DNA of 61,294 nt, taken from NCBI GenBank assembly GCA_015494065.1, contig WGCA01000017.1:1-61294 (forward strand), given 5' to 3'. Both the position numbers and the translations under genes were made by a program. Below the pieces are notes generated by a model, which saw only the letters and a program-made list of their open reading frames with translations, had not been told where the DNA came from and did not search any database. The DNA comes from Thermodesulfobacteriaceae bacterium. GTDB taxonomy: Bacteria; Desulfobacterota; Thermodesulfobacteria; Thermodesulfobacteriales; Thermodesulfatatoraceae. Positions 8,000-16,927 of the stretch are shown one piece after another. Numbering within the stretch: the stretch's first letter is position 1; every line of letters begins with the position of its first letter.

Positions 8000-8734
8000 A
8001 TGCGTTTTGACGTAATCACCATTTTTCCTGAATATTTTGAAAGCCCTCTCCGCGTGGGGGCCCTGAAAAAGGCCCAGGAACGGGGGCTTATCGAGATCAA
8101 CCTGATTAATCTCCGGGATTTTGCCCTAGACAAACACCGTATGGTAGACGACCGCCCCTTTGGCGGCGGCGAGGGTATGGTCTTTAAGCCCGAGCCCCTT
8201 TACCGGGCTATTTCGTCGTTGCGTCAGCTAGGGACCTCCTACGTGGTCTACCTTTCCCCTCAAGGTCGACTCCTCAACCAGGAAATAGTTAAAGAACTTT
8301 ATGAAAAAGGCCACTTAGTCCTCATCTGCGGCCGCTACGAGGGTATAGACGAACGGATCAGGAAGCATTTTATTGACGATGAGATCTCGATTGGTGATTA
8401 CGTGGTTTTTGGAGGGGAGGTGGCGGCCCTGGTGGTTATTGAGGCGGTGGCCCGTTTGGTCCCCGGCGTGGTGGGCAAACGGGATTCCGTGGAAAAGGAA
8501 TCTTTCAGTCAGGGGTTGCTCAAGTACCCCCAGTATACCCGGCCGCGTGACTTTATGGGTTACAAGGTACCGGAAATACTCCTTTCCGGGGACCACGCGG
8601 CCATCGCCAAGTGGCGCCGAAAAAAGTCTTTGGAAGTCACCTTAAAGAGGCGGCCGGACCTGCTTAAAAAGGCCAAGTTGAGCGAAGAGGACTTAGAATT
8701 TCTACGCCAGTTGGGCTGGCAGGAAGATGAGTAA
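8000..8734 (+). CDS. trmD: tRNA (guanine-37-N1)-methyltransferase TrmD
   Basis: A knotted SPOUT methyltransferase making m1G37 in tRNAs to prevent frameshifting. At 244 residues from the ATG at 8000 it has family length. Motifs: RPFGGGEGM (52-60), ICGRYEGIDERI (109-120) and SIGDYVVFGGE (130-140), which form the knot and SAM pocket. An upstream in-frame TTG at 7955 would add 15 residues with no similarity, so 8000 is preferred, although its Shine-Dalgarno sequence is weak. It starts an operon with the SPOUT methyltransferase, rplS, rnhB and yraN. Confidence 0.96.
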   Translation: MRFDVITIFPEYFESPLRVGALKKAQERGLIEINLINLRDFALDKHRMVDDRPFGGGEGMVFKPEPLYRAISSLRQLGTSYVVYLSPQGRLLNQEIVKELYEKGHLVLICGRYEGIDERIRKHFIDDEISIGDYVVFGGEVAALVVIEAVARLVPGVVGKRDSVEKESFSQGLLKYPQYTRPRDFMGYKVPEILLSGDHAAIAKWRRKKSLEVTLKRRPDLLKKAKLSEEDLEFLRQLGWQEDE

Positions 8735-9350
8735 ATTTTCCTTTTACGTAGCCCTGATCCACTACCCTGTCCTCAATAAAGAAGGGCGCATTATCGCCTC
8801 CTCCACAACAAATCTTGACCTTCACGATATCGCCAGGGTCTGTCGGACTTACGGCGTCAAGCGTTATTACGTGGTGCAACCCTTGAGAGCGCAACGAAAA
8901 CTCGTCACCGAACTTCTTGAATATTGGCAAAAAGGCGCAGGCAGGGTATATAATCCGGATCGTCAGGAAGCACTTAAAATTTTAAGGGTGGTTCCGGCCT
9001 TGACAGTAGCCCTTAGAGAGATTGAAGAAGAAACCACCAGCCCGGTTTTGATAGGCACAGATGCGCGGCCTGAGTACGCCACCCTTACCTATAGCGAGGC
9101 CCGGAAGAGACTGGAAAGCGGCGGCAGTTATCTGCTTCTCCTGGGTACCGCTTGGGGGTTGGCCCCTAAGCTTTTAGCGAATTGTGATTTTGTCCTGGAA
9201 CCTATTAAAGGATGTGCCAGAGACGGTTATAATCATCTTTCGGTACGCTCAGCCGCGGCTATTATTTTAGACCGGCTGCTAGGAGAACCATGGTGGAAAA
9301 GCTTGAAGGAGGAAGAAGATGTTTCCCGTGATCAGAGAGATAGAAAATGA
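8727..9350 (+). CDS. SPOUT-class RNA methyltransferase (Methyltrn_RNA_4 family)
   Basis: A 207-residue protein starting [26 protein letters not shown], characteristic of the small SAM-dependent RNA methyltransferases encoded next to trmD in Thermotoga, Aquifex and deltaproteobacteria. C-terminal segments [15 protein letters not shown] and [26 protein letters not shown] are the SPOUT SAM-binding and trefoil-knot region. The RNA target is not known from sequence. Start and stop overlaps with trmD (8 bases) and rplS (32 bases) imply tight co-expression. Confidence 0.85.
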   Translation: MSKFSFYVALIHYPVLNKEGRIIASSTTNLDLHDIARVCRTYGVKRYYVVQPLRAQRKLVTELLEYWQKGAGRVYNPDRQEALKILRVVPALTVALREIEEETTSPVLIGTDARPEYATLTYSEARKRLESGGSYLLLLGTAWGLAPKLLANCDFVLEPIKGCARDGYNHLSVRSAAAIILDRLLGEPWWKSLKEEEDVSRDQRDRK

Positions 9351-9666
9351 ATATTTACGTAAAGATCTGCCAGATTTCCGCCCGGGAGACACCGTAAAGG
9401 TTTATTTCCGGATTGTCGAAGGAGAAGATAAGGAGAGGACACAGGTTTTCCAGGGAGTAGTTATCAGGAAGCGCGGTTCGGGCACCGGGGCCACTTTTAC
9501 CGTGCGCAAGATCTCTTTCGGTATTGGAGTGGAGCGGACCTTTCCGCTCCATTCTCCAAGACTTGAAAAGATCGAAGTGGTCAAGAGGGGGAAAGTACGG
9601 CGAGCCAGGCTTTACTATCTCCGTGGCCGGACTGGTAAAGCGGCCCGTATAAAGGAGCGGCTCTAG
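9319..9666 (+). CDS. rplS: 50S ribosomal protein L19
   Basis: A 115-residue L19, at the 30S-50S interface. Typical features are [20 protein letters not shown] near the N-terminus, [12 protein letters not shown] and the basic C-terminus [23 protein letters not shown] strong GGAGGAAG Shine-Dalgarno sequence precedes the ATG. The trmD-rplS linkage is conserved across bacteria. Confidence 0.97.
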   Translation: MFPVIREIENEYLRKDLPDFRPGDTVKVYFRIVEGEDKERTQVFQGVVIRKRGSGTGATFTVRKISFGIGVERTFPLHSPRLEKIEVVKRGKVRRARLYYLRGRTGKAARIKERL

Positions 9667-9668
9667 CC

Positions 9669-10337
9669 TTGTTTAAGGTAAACGAACGCTGGGTCAAAGA
9701 AAAACAGTTTTTGCGGGCTTACCGCTACGTTGCCGGGGTGGATGAAGTAGGTCGGGGGGCACTGGCCGGGCCGGTGGTGGCGGCGGCGGTGATTCTCCCG
9801 GCCGATTTCGATCACCCTGAGTTGGCGGATTCTAAATGTCTTAGCGCCGAAAAAAGGGAGGAACTCTTTCAGATTATCACCCAGGAAGCCGTCGCCTGGG
9901 CGGTAGCCCGTATTGAAAACGAAATCATAGACGAGATCGGTATTTTAAAGGCCAGTTTGCGTGCCATGGCCCAGGCCTTAGAAGCCCTGGAACCCAAGCC
10001 CCAGTTGGCCTTGATTGACGGCCGTTTCACCACCCCCTGGGCAGGCTTGCAAAAGGCCATCATTGACGGAGACGCCCTCTGCCGCTCCATCGCCGCCGCC
10101 TCCATCGTAGCCAAGGTGACCAGAGACTATATTATGACTGAGGCGGCCACGGTCTTTCCCCAATACGCCTTCGATAAACATAAAGGTTACGCCACCAAAC
10201 AACACCTCGAAGCCCTGAAAACCTATGGCCCTTGTCCCATCCATCGTCGCTCTTTTAGGCCGGTTTCAGAATACGAAAGACCCGAAGAAATTAGGCCGCC
10301 TAGCCGAAGACCTTTCCGCCTGGTATTTTCGCCTTAA
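9669..10337 (+). CDS. rnhB: Ribonuclease HII
   Basis: Cleaves RNA in RNA:DNA hybrids, including single misincorporated ribonucleotides. GVDEVGRGALAGPVV (23-37) carries D25 and E26; ALIDGRF carries D117; DGDALCRSIAAASIVAKVTRD supplies the remaining acidic site (D135). FDKHKGYATKQH and HRRSFRPV are C-terminal family motifs. The start is TTG, with AAGGAG upstream. The last ~45 codons overlap yraN in another frame, so the tail after HRRSFRPV is unlike other RNases HII. A second RNase H activity is encoded at 33036-34157. Confidence 0.95.
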   Translation: MFKVNERWVKEKQFLRAYRYVAGVDEVGRGALAGPVVAAAVILPADFDHPELADSKCLSAEKREELFQIITQEAVAWAVARIENEIIDEIGILKASLRAMAQALEALEPKPQLALIDGRFTTPWAGLQKAIIDGDALCRSIAAASIVAKVTRDYIMTEAATVFPQYAFDKHKGYATKQHLEALKTYGPCPIHRRSFRPVSEYERPEEIRPPSRRPFRLVFSP

Positions 10338-10641
10338 GGGTTACCGCCTGGTGGCCCGCAACTGGCGTACCCGCTGGGGCGAAATCGACCTTGTGGTTGG
10401 CAAAGGCGACACCCTGGTCTTTGTAGAGGTAAAAGCCAGAAAGAATCTCAGTAAAGGAAGCCCCGAAGAGGCCCTCACCCCTCATAAAAAGAAAAAACTT
10501 ATCAAACTGGCCCAGGCCTTTCTGGCCACCCAAAAGACCGAGGCCTCCCATTTCCGTTTTGATCTCGTGGCGGTTGATTTTTCGCGCACCAAGCCTCAAA
10601 TTAGACATTACCAGGGGATAATCGAAGATGACGGATCGTAA
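10225..10641 (+). CDS. YraN family protein (UPF0102, predicted endonuclease fold)
   Basis: A 138-residue protein of the UPF0102 family, which has the restriction-endonuclease-like core RWGEIDLVV....LVFVEVKAR (the D-ExK pattern of PD-(D/E)XK nucleases). LGRLAEDLSAWYF at about 23-35 is the conserved N-terminal helix. It usually follows rnhB, as here. The ATG at 10225 lies inside rnhB (113-base overlap); the true start could be slightly downstream, but no better start codon precedes the conserved region. Confidence 0.88.
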   Translation: MALVPSIVALLGRFQNTKDPKKLGRLAEDLSAWYFRLKGYRLVARNWRTRWGEIDLVVGKGDTLVFVEVKARKNLSKGSPEEALTPHKKKKLIKLAQAFLATQKTEASHFRFDLVAVDFSRTKPQIRHYQGIIEDDGS

Positions 10642-12478
10642 AGAAAGACAACAGGCCGCTTTAAAGAGCAGGAGGCGCCCCCTCTGGCGCGAAAGACGCC
10701 TGCCCCATTTTCGAGAACTCATCGAGGCCCCTGCCGAAGAAGCCGAGAAAAAGATCGCCGCCCTGCCTCTTAGGGACCAAGTAGAGCTCATCTTACAAAC
10801 CCCCTGGGAACTCAGGGAGCGTCTCATCGTCCTCTCCCCTCAAGCCGAACACTTGGTAAAGGCCCTCCCCCCGCAGGAATTCTTCTGGACTTTAAAGGCC
10901 GTAAGCCCGGAAGAGGCCGTCACTCTGCTTGCTATGGCCAGTGCCACCCAGCTCCAGTTTTTGTTTGACCTGGACTGCTGGCGCAAAGACCGCTTTGTCC
11001 TGGAAAGGGCCCTGGCCTGGCTTACGCTGCTTTTCGAAGCCACGGAAGACACGGTGGCACGCTGGCTAAAAGGGGTTGACTTTGACTTTCTGGTAACCCT
11101 GATGAAGCGCCTGATAGAGGTCTACAAACGGCCCGACGGGGTAGACCTTACCGAAGCCCGGGACTGGCTGCCCCCTTACACCCTGGATGACACCTATTTT
11201 ATCAACTTCCGGCTGGACAAATTTGAACCGCTGACCCGGAGAATAATCGAAATCCTCATAGAGATAGATCCGGCCCGTTACCGGGACCTCATGGAAGCGG
11301 TAATATGGGAGCTTCCTGCCGAAGTGGAAGAGCTTGCCTACCGCTGGCGCCGGGCCAGGTTAGCGGATTGGGGTATTCCTGATTACTACGAAGCCCTCGA
11401 CGTCTACGCCCCTTTGTCTCCAGACCGGATGCGCCAAATAGAACCCTCCTACCTTCCGCCGACCCCAGACGAAGAGACTCCACCGCCGGCCTTTTTGCCC
11501 GCCATTCACCTTGAGGGGGTTGAAATACTGGCGGAGGCGCTAGCCCGGATCACGGACTGGCGCCAGGTGGACCGGCTCAAAAGGGAACTGGCCTGGTTGG
11601 CCAACAAAGTCCTTATGGTAGACGTCGGCACCATTGACGACGTGGAAGAGGCCCGCCGGGTCTTTGACAAGGTAGCAGGCTACCTCAACATAGGGCTCGA
11701 ATACCTTGCCAGAGGCCAGGTTGAGGCGGCCAAACGTCTGCTGGAAACCTACTTTTTGGAAGACCTCTTCCGGGTGGCCCAGGGCCTAATTGTGGACCTC
11801 AGGCGTTACGCTCGGGAAATAACTACCGCCAAAGGTCTGGACGCCCGCCTTTTCCGGCACCTGGACGAACCTTACGCCTCTTATCTTAAGGGAGTGATGG
11901 CCAAAGAAGCCAACCGGATTGTGCTCTTTGTCCCGGAAAAGATAGGGACCGCCGAAGAGTTTCGCCCTTTCCGGCGCCTTGAGGAGATTGACCGGGTAAG
12001 GCGCATCCTTTCTGAAATCGCCTACCTGGCCCCTTTGATCCAGAAAGCCTTCGGGACCCCTCCCCTCTGGCTGGCTGAAATCGCCCTCAAAAAGACCAAC
12101 CTCTTGGAACCCGGGGATCTTAAGTGGAGTACCCTGGTGCTTACCGCTCTGGCCAATTGGCTCACGCGTCAGGAGTTTCGTTTCGAGGCCCTGCCGGTGG
12201 AACTTTGGCCTGAATTTTTGCGCAAGATCTTTACCAAGCTCCCTGGTCAGGAACGCAACGTGGTGCGGGAATCAGTACGCCGGGAGCTCCTGGAAAATTT
12301 TAAAGCACTCGCCAGTCAGCTGGGCCCACCTGAAGAGGACCATTTGCAGAGTTTCCTTAACTTTTGTCTATTCAAAGTGGAAGAGGAATTTGCCTTTGCC
12401 GAACCGGAAAACCCCCCTGACCCCCGTTACGTCCAGGCCCTATTGATCGAACTGACACCCCATGGAAAAAGTGCCTGA
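10628..12478 (+). CDS. DUF6178 family protein, function unknown
   Basis: A 616-residue, probably cytoplasmic, largely helical protein without signal peptide or membrane segment. The segment SPEEAVTLLAMASATQLQFLFDLDCWRKDRF (about residues 90-122) is what I recognise from the DUF6178 family of deltaproteobacteria and Thermodesulfobacteria. No catalytic motif is visible. It overlaps yraN by 14 bases and the Clp1-like kinase by 17, so all three are likely translated together, which suggests a link to nucleic-acid metabolism (inference). Confidence 0.75.
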   Translation: MTDRKERQQAALKSRRRPLWRERRLPHFRELIEAPAEEAEKKIAALPLRDQVELILQTPWELRERLIVLSPQAEHLVKALPPQEFFWTLKAVSPEEAVTLLAMASATQLQFLFDLDCWRKDRFVLERALAWLTLLFEATEDTVARWLKGVDFDFLVTLMKRLIEVYKRPDGVDLTEARDWLPPYTLDDTYFINFRLDKFEPLTRRIIEILIEIDPARYRDLMEAVIWELPAEVEELAYRWRRARLADWGIPDYYEALDVYAPLSPDRMRQIEPSYLPPTPDEETPPPAFLPAIHLEGVEILAEALARITDWRQVDRLKRELAWLANKVLMVDVGTIDDVEEARRVFDKVAGYLNIGLEYLARGQVEAAKRLLETYFLEDLFRVAQGLIVDLRRYAREITTAKGLDARLFRHLDEPYASYLKGVMAKEANRIVLFVPEKIGTAEEFRPFRRLEEIDRVRRILSEIAYLAPLIQKAFGTPPLWLAEIALKKTNLLEPGDLKWSTLVLTALANWLTRQEFRFEALPVELWPEFLRKIFTKLPGQERNVVRESVRRELLENFKALASQLGPPEEDHLQSFLNFCLFKVEEEFAFAEPENPPDPRYVQALLIELTPHGKSA

Positions 12479-13532
12479 TTCCTGGCAAAAGGCCCAGGAG
12501 GTCATCTGGCAAACCCGGCCGAAAAGGGTCTTGATCCTCGGCGGTGTAGATACGGGAAAGAGCAGTTTTTGTTTCTTTGTGGCGGAAAGACTCCTGGCCC
12601 GTGGGGTCCCGGTAGCCCTGCTTGATGCCGACATCGGTCAAAAGGACGTGGGCCCTCCCACCACCATCGGCCTGAAGGTACTTGAACCTGCAGACCTAAG
12701 CCGGCCCAGGCCCTTGCCCGCCGAAGAACTTTATTTCGTGGGCTCTACCACGCCGGTGGGACACCTGCTGCCTTTGGTAGTGGGGACCAAGCTGCTGGCG
12801 GAAAAAAGCCGGGCCCCTATCACCCTCATCAACACTACCGGCCTTATTCGCGGCCCCGGGGTGGCGCTCAAAACCTTTCAGATAGAGAGCCTGGCCCCTG
12901 ATCTCATCGTGGCCTTCGAACGGGAAAAGGAACTCTCCCCCATTTTGGACGGGTTCAGACACCTCCCGGTCTTACGGCTCCCAGTCCCTCTGGAAGTCCA
13001 GCGCAAGGACTTCCGGGAACGCCAAAAAAGGCGGGAGGCGGCTTACCGCCATTATTTTGAGGGCGGGACCCTCCTTGAATTTCCCCTGGGAACCTTAATC
13101 ATTCAACGCCCAAGGAAACTGGTCCCCCACCTGCTATGTGGCGTGAGTAACGGGAAAAGGCACCTGGGCTTGGCCCTCCTGGAAAAGGTCACCTTGGAGG
13201 AGCTCTTCCTCTTCACCCCGGTGGCCCGGGAAGAGATAAAAATCCTTATCTGCGGCAGTATGCTGGTACGTTTGCCTGGCGTTGAACTGAAAAAACTCAC
13301 TGCTGGTAGACCACCTTCCCCATCTCGGAAGCGTCATACCCTCCCAGCTCCTCCACCCGGGACCGGAAGGAAGGGTCTTCCAAAACCGAAGCCAGCACGG
13401 CCCAGAAAGGGCTGGCGAAGAAATCACGCCGGAGTAGCAAGTCGTAGCACTCCTCAAAAAGGGGAACAAAATCCAGCCCCAACAGACGGGCCGCCGCCCG
13501 GATCCCGAGCCCGGCGTCTGCCCGACCGGTAG
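12462..13532 (+). CDS. Clp1/Grc3-like P-loop protein (predicted polynucleotide 5'-kinase)
   Basis: A 356-residue P-loop protein: GGVDTGKSS (27-35) is the Walker A and ALLDADIGQKDVGPPTTIGL (52-71) the DxDxGQ signature of the Clp1/Grc3 RNA-kinase group. INTTGLIRG is another family segment. The product would phosphorylate RNA or DNA 5'-OH ends (family knowledge; specificity unproven). The conserved domain ends near residue 278. The last ~78 codons lie antisense to the 3' end of the MoeA-PBP gene and give a Pro/Arg-rich tail, as if the original stop codon was lost. It is coupled to DUF6178 by a 17-base overlap. Confidence 0.8.
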   Translation: MEKVPDSWQKAQEVIWQTRPKRVLILGGVDTGKSSFCFFVAERLLARGVPVALLDADIGQKDVGPPTTIGLKVLEPADLSRPRPLPAEELYFVGSTTPVGHLLPLVVGTKLLAEKSRAPITLINTTGLIRGPGVALKTFQIESLAPDLIVAFEREKELSPILDGFRHLPVLRLPVPLEVQRKDFRERQKRREAAYRHYFEGGTLLEFPLGTLIIQRPRKLVPHLLCGVSNGKRHLGLALLEKVTLEELFLFTPVAREEIKILICGSMLVRLPGVELKKLTAGRPPSPSRKRHTLPAPPPGTGRKGLPKPKPARPRKGWRRNHAGVASRSTPQKGEQNPAPTDGPPPGSRARRLPDR

Positions 13533-15222
13533 CCACGGCAACCGCTACTCCGAGATGGGTGGTCTCTTCGTCCTCATAGCCTAGCAGCGCAGAAGGATCA
13601 AGACCCAACTTTTTAAGATGGTAATCCAAAAGGACCCTCGTGCCCGCTCCCATCTGGCGGTTGATGAAACGCACCTTTTGGCGGACCAAATCCTCGATAC
13701 TTTTAAGCCCCTTGGGGTTACCTTTGGGTACGATAAGGCCCTGCTGACGGCGGACGAAGTGTACCAACACCACCGGGGTGTCCGGGAGGTATTTCTTAAT
13801 GTAAGGCACGTTGTAGACCCCGGCCTCCGGGTCGAAGAGATGGGTCCCAGCGGCGTGGGCCAACCCGTCACGCACCGCCAGGATTCCGCTGAGACTGCCT
13901 ACGTGGGCCAGGGAGAGCTCGTATTCAGGGTCCTTCTTTTTGACAAATTCAGCCAACACGTCGAGGGCCAAATCGTGGCTCCCTACGATCAGGGCCGTCT
14001 TGGCCAGGTCTTTTTCCGGGCGCAAAAGTTCAAGATAGAGTTCCTCTCCCGCCGGGATCCCCTCCCGATCTTCGGGGATCTCGCAGAGGGCGTCGGCCCG
14101 GGTAAGGGTGGTGATGGCCCCGGCCCCTCGCTTGAGGTTTAAAAAGACCCGGCGCCCTGCGACCTCCCCGACCTTGACCCGCACAAATTCCTTGATCCCC
14201 AGGCGAGAAGGGATTTTACGCCCGGCCCGGGCCAAAATCTTGGGGCGGGCCGGTATCCGTACCCCGAGCATGGCGGAGAAGGCCGGACGCATGAGCTTTT
14301 CAAAGGCCAGGATGGCGGAGACCGGATAACCGGGCACCCCCAGGACCGGACACCCTTGCACTAGGCCGAAGACCGCAGGTTTGCCGGGCATGATACTTAC
14401 CCCGTGAACCAAAAGGGTGCCCTGCTCTTCCACCAGCTGGGCGGTGTAGTCCTTGGCCCCGGCAGAGGAGCCAGCAAGCACCGCTATCAAGTGAAAATCC
14501 TTCACCACGGATAAGATCCGCTCCTTTAGGAGGGCCGGTTTGTCCGGCACAATGGGGAAGACCCGGGCCACGCCACCCCATTCTTCTACCAGGGCGGCCA
14601 GCATGGCGGAGTTAAATTCTACGGTTTTCCCCTGGGCCAGGCGCTCCGGGGTGGCCTCCTCCGGGGGAATTAGTTCGTCTCCGGTAGGAATAATGGCTAC
14701 CCGGGGCCGTTCCTTGACTTTCACCCTCAGGTGTCCCGTGGCCAAAAGGACGCCCAAGTCCCAGGGGGCCAGGAGGTGGGAGGGAGGAAAGAGGAGTTCT
14801 CCTTCCACCACGTCCTCCCCGATTTTGCGCACGTGTTGCCAAGGATAAGCCGGGGCCATGATTTCTACTTCTTCTGTGAATAGCTGGTGTACCTCTTCGA
14901 TCATGATGACCGCGTTGGTTCCGGGAGGCAGAGGCTCCCCGGTATTCACCCAGAAGGCCTCCTGGCCAATCTTCAAGGATAGAGGTCGGTCTTCCCGGGC
15001 GGCAAAGGTCTTTTCCGCCACCACCGCTATGCCGTCCATGGCGGCGGCGTTAAAGGCCGGGACCGAACGTTTAGCGTAAATGGCCTCGGCGGTAACCCGA
15101 CCCCGGGCATCCCTTACGTCCACCTCCTCAGGGGTCAGGGCCTGCGCCCAGGGACAGGCCTTGAGGATGATGGCAACGGCTTCTTCAAGGGCTTTCTTGC
15201 GCAAATAGATACGCCTTTTCAT
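13297..15222 (-). CDS. MoeA-type molybdopterin protein fused to a PBP-like domain
   Basis: A 641-residue fusion. Residues 1-405 are MoeA/gephyrin-like: AAMDGIAV (60-67), PTGDELI (179-185), GSSAGAKDYT (251-260) and LGVPGYPVSA (294-303), for molybdate insertion into molybdopterin. Residues ~411-641 are a periplasmic-binding-like domain (IVGSHDLALDVLAEFV, FINRQMGAGTRVLLDYHL, GRADAGLGIRAAA) without a signal peptide, so cytoplasmic. Such MoeA-PBP fusions are common in sulfate reducers and may serve molybdenum or tungsten cofactor sensing or insertion. AAGGAG precedes the ATG. It converges with and overlaps the Clp1-like gene by 236 bases. Confidence 0.92.
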   Translation of the reverse strand: MKRRIYLRKKALEEAVAIILKACPWAQALTPEEVDVRDARGRVTAEAIYAKRSVPAFNAAAMDGIAVVAEKTFAAREDRPLSLKIGQEAFWVNTGEPLPPGTNAVIMIEEVHQLFTEEVEIMAPAYPWQHVRKIGEDVVEGELLFPPSHLLAPWDLGVLLATGHLRVKVKERPRVAIIPTGDELIPPEEATPERLAQGKTVEFNSAMLAALVEEWGGVARVFPIVPDKPALLKERILSVVKDFHLIAVLAGSSAGAKDYTAQLVEEQGTLLVHGVSIMPGKPAVFGLVQGCPVLGVPGYPVSAILAFEKLMRPAFSAMLGVRIPARPKILARAGRKIPSRLGIKEFVRVKVGEVAGRRVFLNLKRGAGAITTLTRADALCEIPEDREGIPAGEELYLELLRPEKDLAKTALIVGSHDLALDVLAEFVKKKDPEYELSLAHVGSLSGILAVRDGLAHAAGTHLFDPEAGVYNVPYIKKYLPDTPVVLVHFVRRQQGLIVPKGNPKGLKSIEDLVRQKVRFINRQMGAGTRVLLDYHLKKLGLDPSALLGYEDEETTHLGVAVAVATGRADAGLGIRAAARLLGLDFVPLFEECYDLLLRRDFFASPFWAVLASVLEDPSFRSRVEELGGYDASEMGKVVYQQ

Positions 15223-15316
15223 AAGCTCTCCTTTGGGCCCTTACAAAACTAACTAATATAATTTTCAGCTGGCTCGTAAGGATCCGCCCCTTTCCAAAAA
15301 AATAGAACAGATCCTA

Positions 15317-15346
15317 TCGACCAATTGACGAACTCATTAATATAAT
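15317..15346 (+). promoter_or_regulatory. Promoter of the trmH-rluD-coaE-moeA operon
   Basis: A perfect TATAAT at 15341-15346 is preceded after 18 bases by TCGACC (15317-15322), a weak -35 match. The start site would lie near 15353, giving a leader of about 19 bases without a visible Shine-Dalgarno sequence before the ATG at 15372. Confidence 0.5.
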
Positions 15347-15371
15347 GGGAAACAAACCGGCTTAAAAACCA

Positions 15372-16001
15372 ATGACGGACGAATTGCTGGTCATTCCCGA
15401 AAGACTGGCCCGCATCAAGGAGGTCCTTTCCCGGCGGCAACCGGACCTGAGGCTCTTTTTGGAACGGGTGGTAAACTACCACAACGTAAGTGCCATCTTG
15501 CGCACCGCCGACGCCGTAGGCGTCCTACACGTACACTATTTTCATGAAGGAGAGCTGCCCATCAACGACGCCATTACCCGCGGGGCGCACCGCTGGCTTA
15601 TCCTGCACCGGGAAGAAGAGGTAGCCAGCGGACTCAGACTCTTAAAAGAGGCCGGGTTCCAGCTGGTAGGGACGGGACTTTTCCCGGAAACTGTTGATTT
15701 TCGCGAGGTGGATTACACCAAGCCCACGGTGGTCATCGTGGGTCACGAACTTGAGGGGATTTCTGAGACGGTACGTCAAGAAGCGGACCTGATCGTAAAA
15801 ATCCCCATGTACGGTATGGTACAAAGCCTAAACGTGTCCGTGGCCACCGGGGTCATCCTTTATGAGGCCGAAAGGCAACGCCGGCAAAAAGGCTTGTACG
15901 ACGCGCCCCGGCTGAGTTCCGAGGAGATGGAGGCTATCATCAAAGAATGGGCTTACACCCGGGTAATTCAGGAGAAAGCCCGCGGACGACTCAGGCGATA
16001 G
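15372..16001 (+). CDS. trmH: tRNA (guanosine-18-2'-O)-methyltransferase TrmH
   Basis: A SPOUT-family 2'-O-methyltransferase of 209 residues acting on G18 in the tRNA D-loop. Motif 1 is NYHNVSAILRTADAVG (35-50, with R44), motif 2 VIVGHELEGIS (121-131) and motif 3 IPMYGMVQSLNVSVATG (144-160). The C-terminal RVIQEKARGRLRR is basic, as in RNA-binding TrmH. It is the first gene of a plus-strand operon; its last 55 bases overlap the annotated start of the pseudouridine synthase. Confidence 0.94.
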   Translation: MTDELLVIPERLARIKEVLSRRQPDLRLFLERVVNYHNVSAILRTADAVGVLHVHYFHEGELPINDAITRGAHRWLILHREEEVASGLRLLKEAGFQLVGTGLFPETVDFREVDYTKPTVVIVGHELEGISETVRQEADLIVKIPMYGMVQSLNVSVATGVILYEAERQRRQKGLYDAPRLSSEEMEAIIKEWAYTRVIQEKARGRLRR

Positions 16002-16927
16002 CCCAGGAGTTTGTGGTAGAGGTCCGGCCCGAGGAGGCCGGCATGAGGCTGGACGTCTTTCTGGCCGAGAAGATTCCCAGCTTGAGCCGTTCGCAGGCCC
16101 AGAAATTGATCAAGGAAGGGTTGGTAACACTTGCTGGTACTCCGGTCACCAAACCCAAATACCGGGTTCAGGCCGAAGAAAGGTTCAGGGTTATCCTACC
16201 CCCGCCCCAAAAACTGGCCCTCGAACCCCAAGAGGTCCCCTTTGAGATCTTTTATGAAGACCAAGACCTGGTGGTAATCAATAAACCGGCGGGGGTGGTG
16301 GTTCACCCGGCTGCTGGCCATTATGAAAAGACGCTCGTTCACGGGCTGTTGGCTAGGCTTAAGGATCTTTCCGGTATCGGAGGCACTTTCCGCCCTGGAA
16401 TCGTGCACCGGCTGGATAAAGACACTTCTGGGCTGATGGTGGTCGCCAAAAATGACCAGGCGCACGAACGTTTAAGTCACATGTTTAAGGAACGCCGGGT
16501 CAAAAAGGTCTATTTGGCCCTGGTCCACGGGGTTCCCCAAGCCCGCGCCGGCCGGATCGTCAAACCTCTGGGGCGCCATCCGGTTCACCGCAAGAAAATG
16601 GCCGTGGTTCCCGGGGGACGTTTCGCTGAAACCATTTGGCGGGTGAAGGAGACCTTCCGCCGGGCAGCGCTCCTGGAATTGGAACCAGTAACCGGGCGCA
16701 CCCACCAGCTACGCGTCCACCTCGCTTCTATCGGCCACCCCATCGTGGGGGACGTCCTTTACGGCGGGGCCAAACCATACGGCCCCAAAGCCCGAAGACA
16801 GCTTCTGCACGCCTACAAACTGAGTTTTGAACACCCCCGCACTGGGGAAAAGCTTTCCTTCGAAGGGGTCCTACCCCCAGACTTTGAAGAGGTCTTGCAT
16901 GCCCTCAGAGAAGAAAAGGCCCGTTAA
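15947..16927 (+). CDS. RluA/RluD-family pseudouridine synthase
   Basis: An rRNA or tRNA uridine isomerase. An S4 RNA-binding domain (about 32-85, RLDVFLAEKIPSLSRSQAQKLIKEG) precedes the catalytic domain with HRLDKDTSGLMVVAK (154-168; catalytic D157) and the C-terminal GRTHQLRVHLASIGHPIVGDVLYG. At 326 residues it has RluD length. The ATG at 15947 lies 55 bases inside trmH; a GTG at 16013 directly before the conserved VVEVRPEEAG is an alternative start. The exact uridine target cannot be read from sequence. Confidence 0.93.
   Translation: MGLHPGNSGESPRTTQAIAQEFVVEVRPEEAGMRLDVFLAEKIPSLSRSQAQKLIKEGLVTLAGTPVTKPKYRVQAEERFRVILPPPQKLALEPQEVPFEIFYEDQDLVVINKPAGVVVHPAAGHYEKTLVHGLLARLKDLSGIGGTFRPGIVHRLDKDTSGLMVVAKNDQAHERLSHMFKERRVKKVYLALVHGVPQARAGRIVKPLGRHPVHRKKMAVVPGGRFAETIWRVKETFRRAALLELEPVTGRTHQLRVHLASIGHPIVGDVLYGGAKPYGPKARRQLLHAYKLSFEHPRTGEKLSFEGVLPPDFEEVLHALREEKAR

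Noticed and set aside
7974-8014. Leader peptide MKKLFRQRKCVLT overlapping the trmD start
   Set aside because: No Shine-Dalgarno sequence, no terminator or alternative hairpin, and no regulatory residues that would suggest attenuation.
16827-16898. Longer N-terminus for coaE
   Set aside because: The extra 24 residues lie inside rluD and do not resemble CoaE; ATG 16899 has better spacing.
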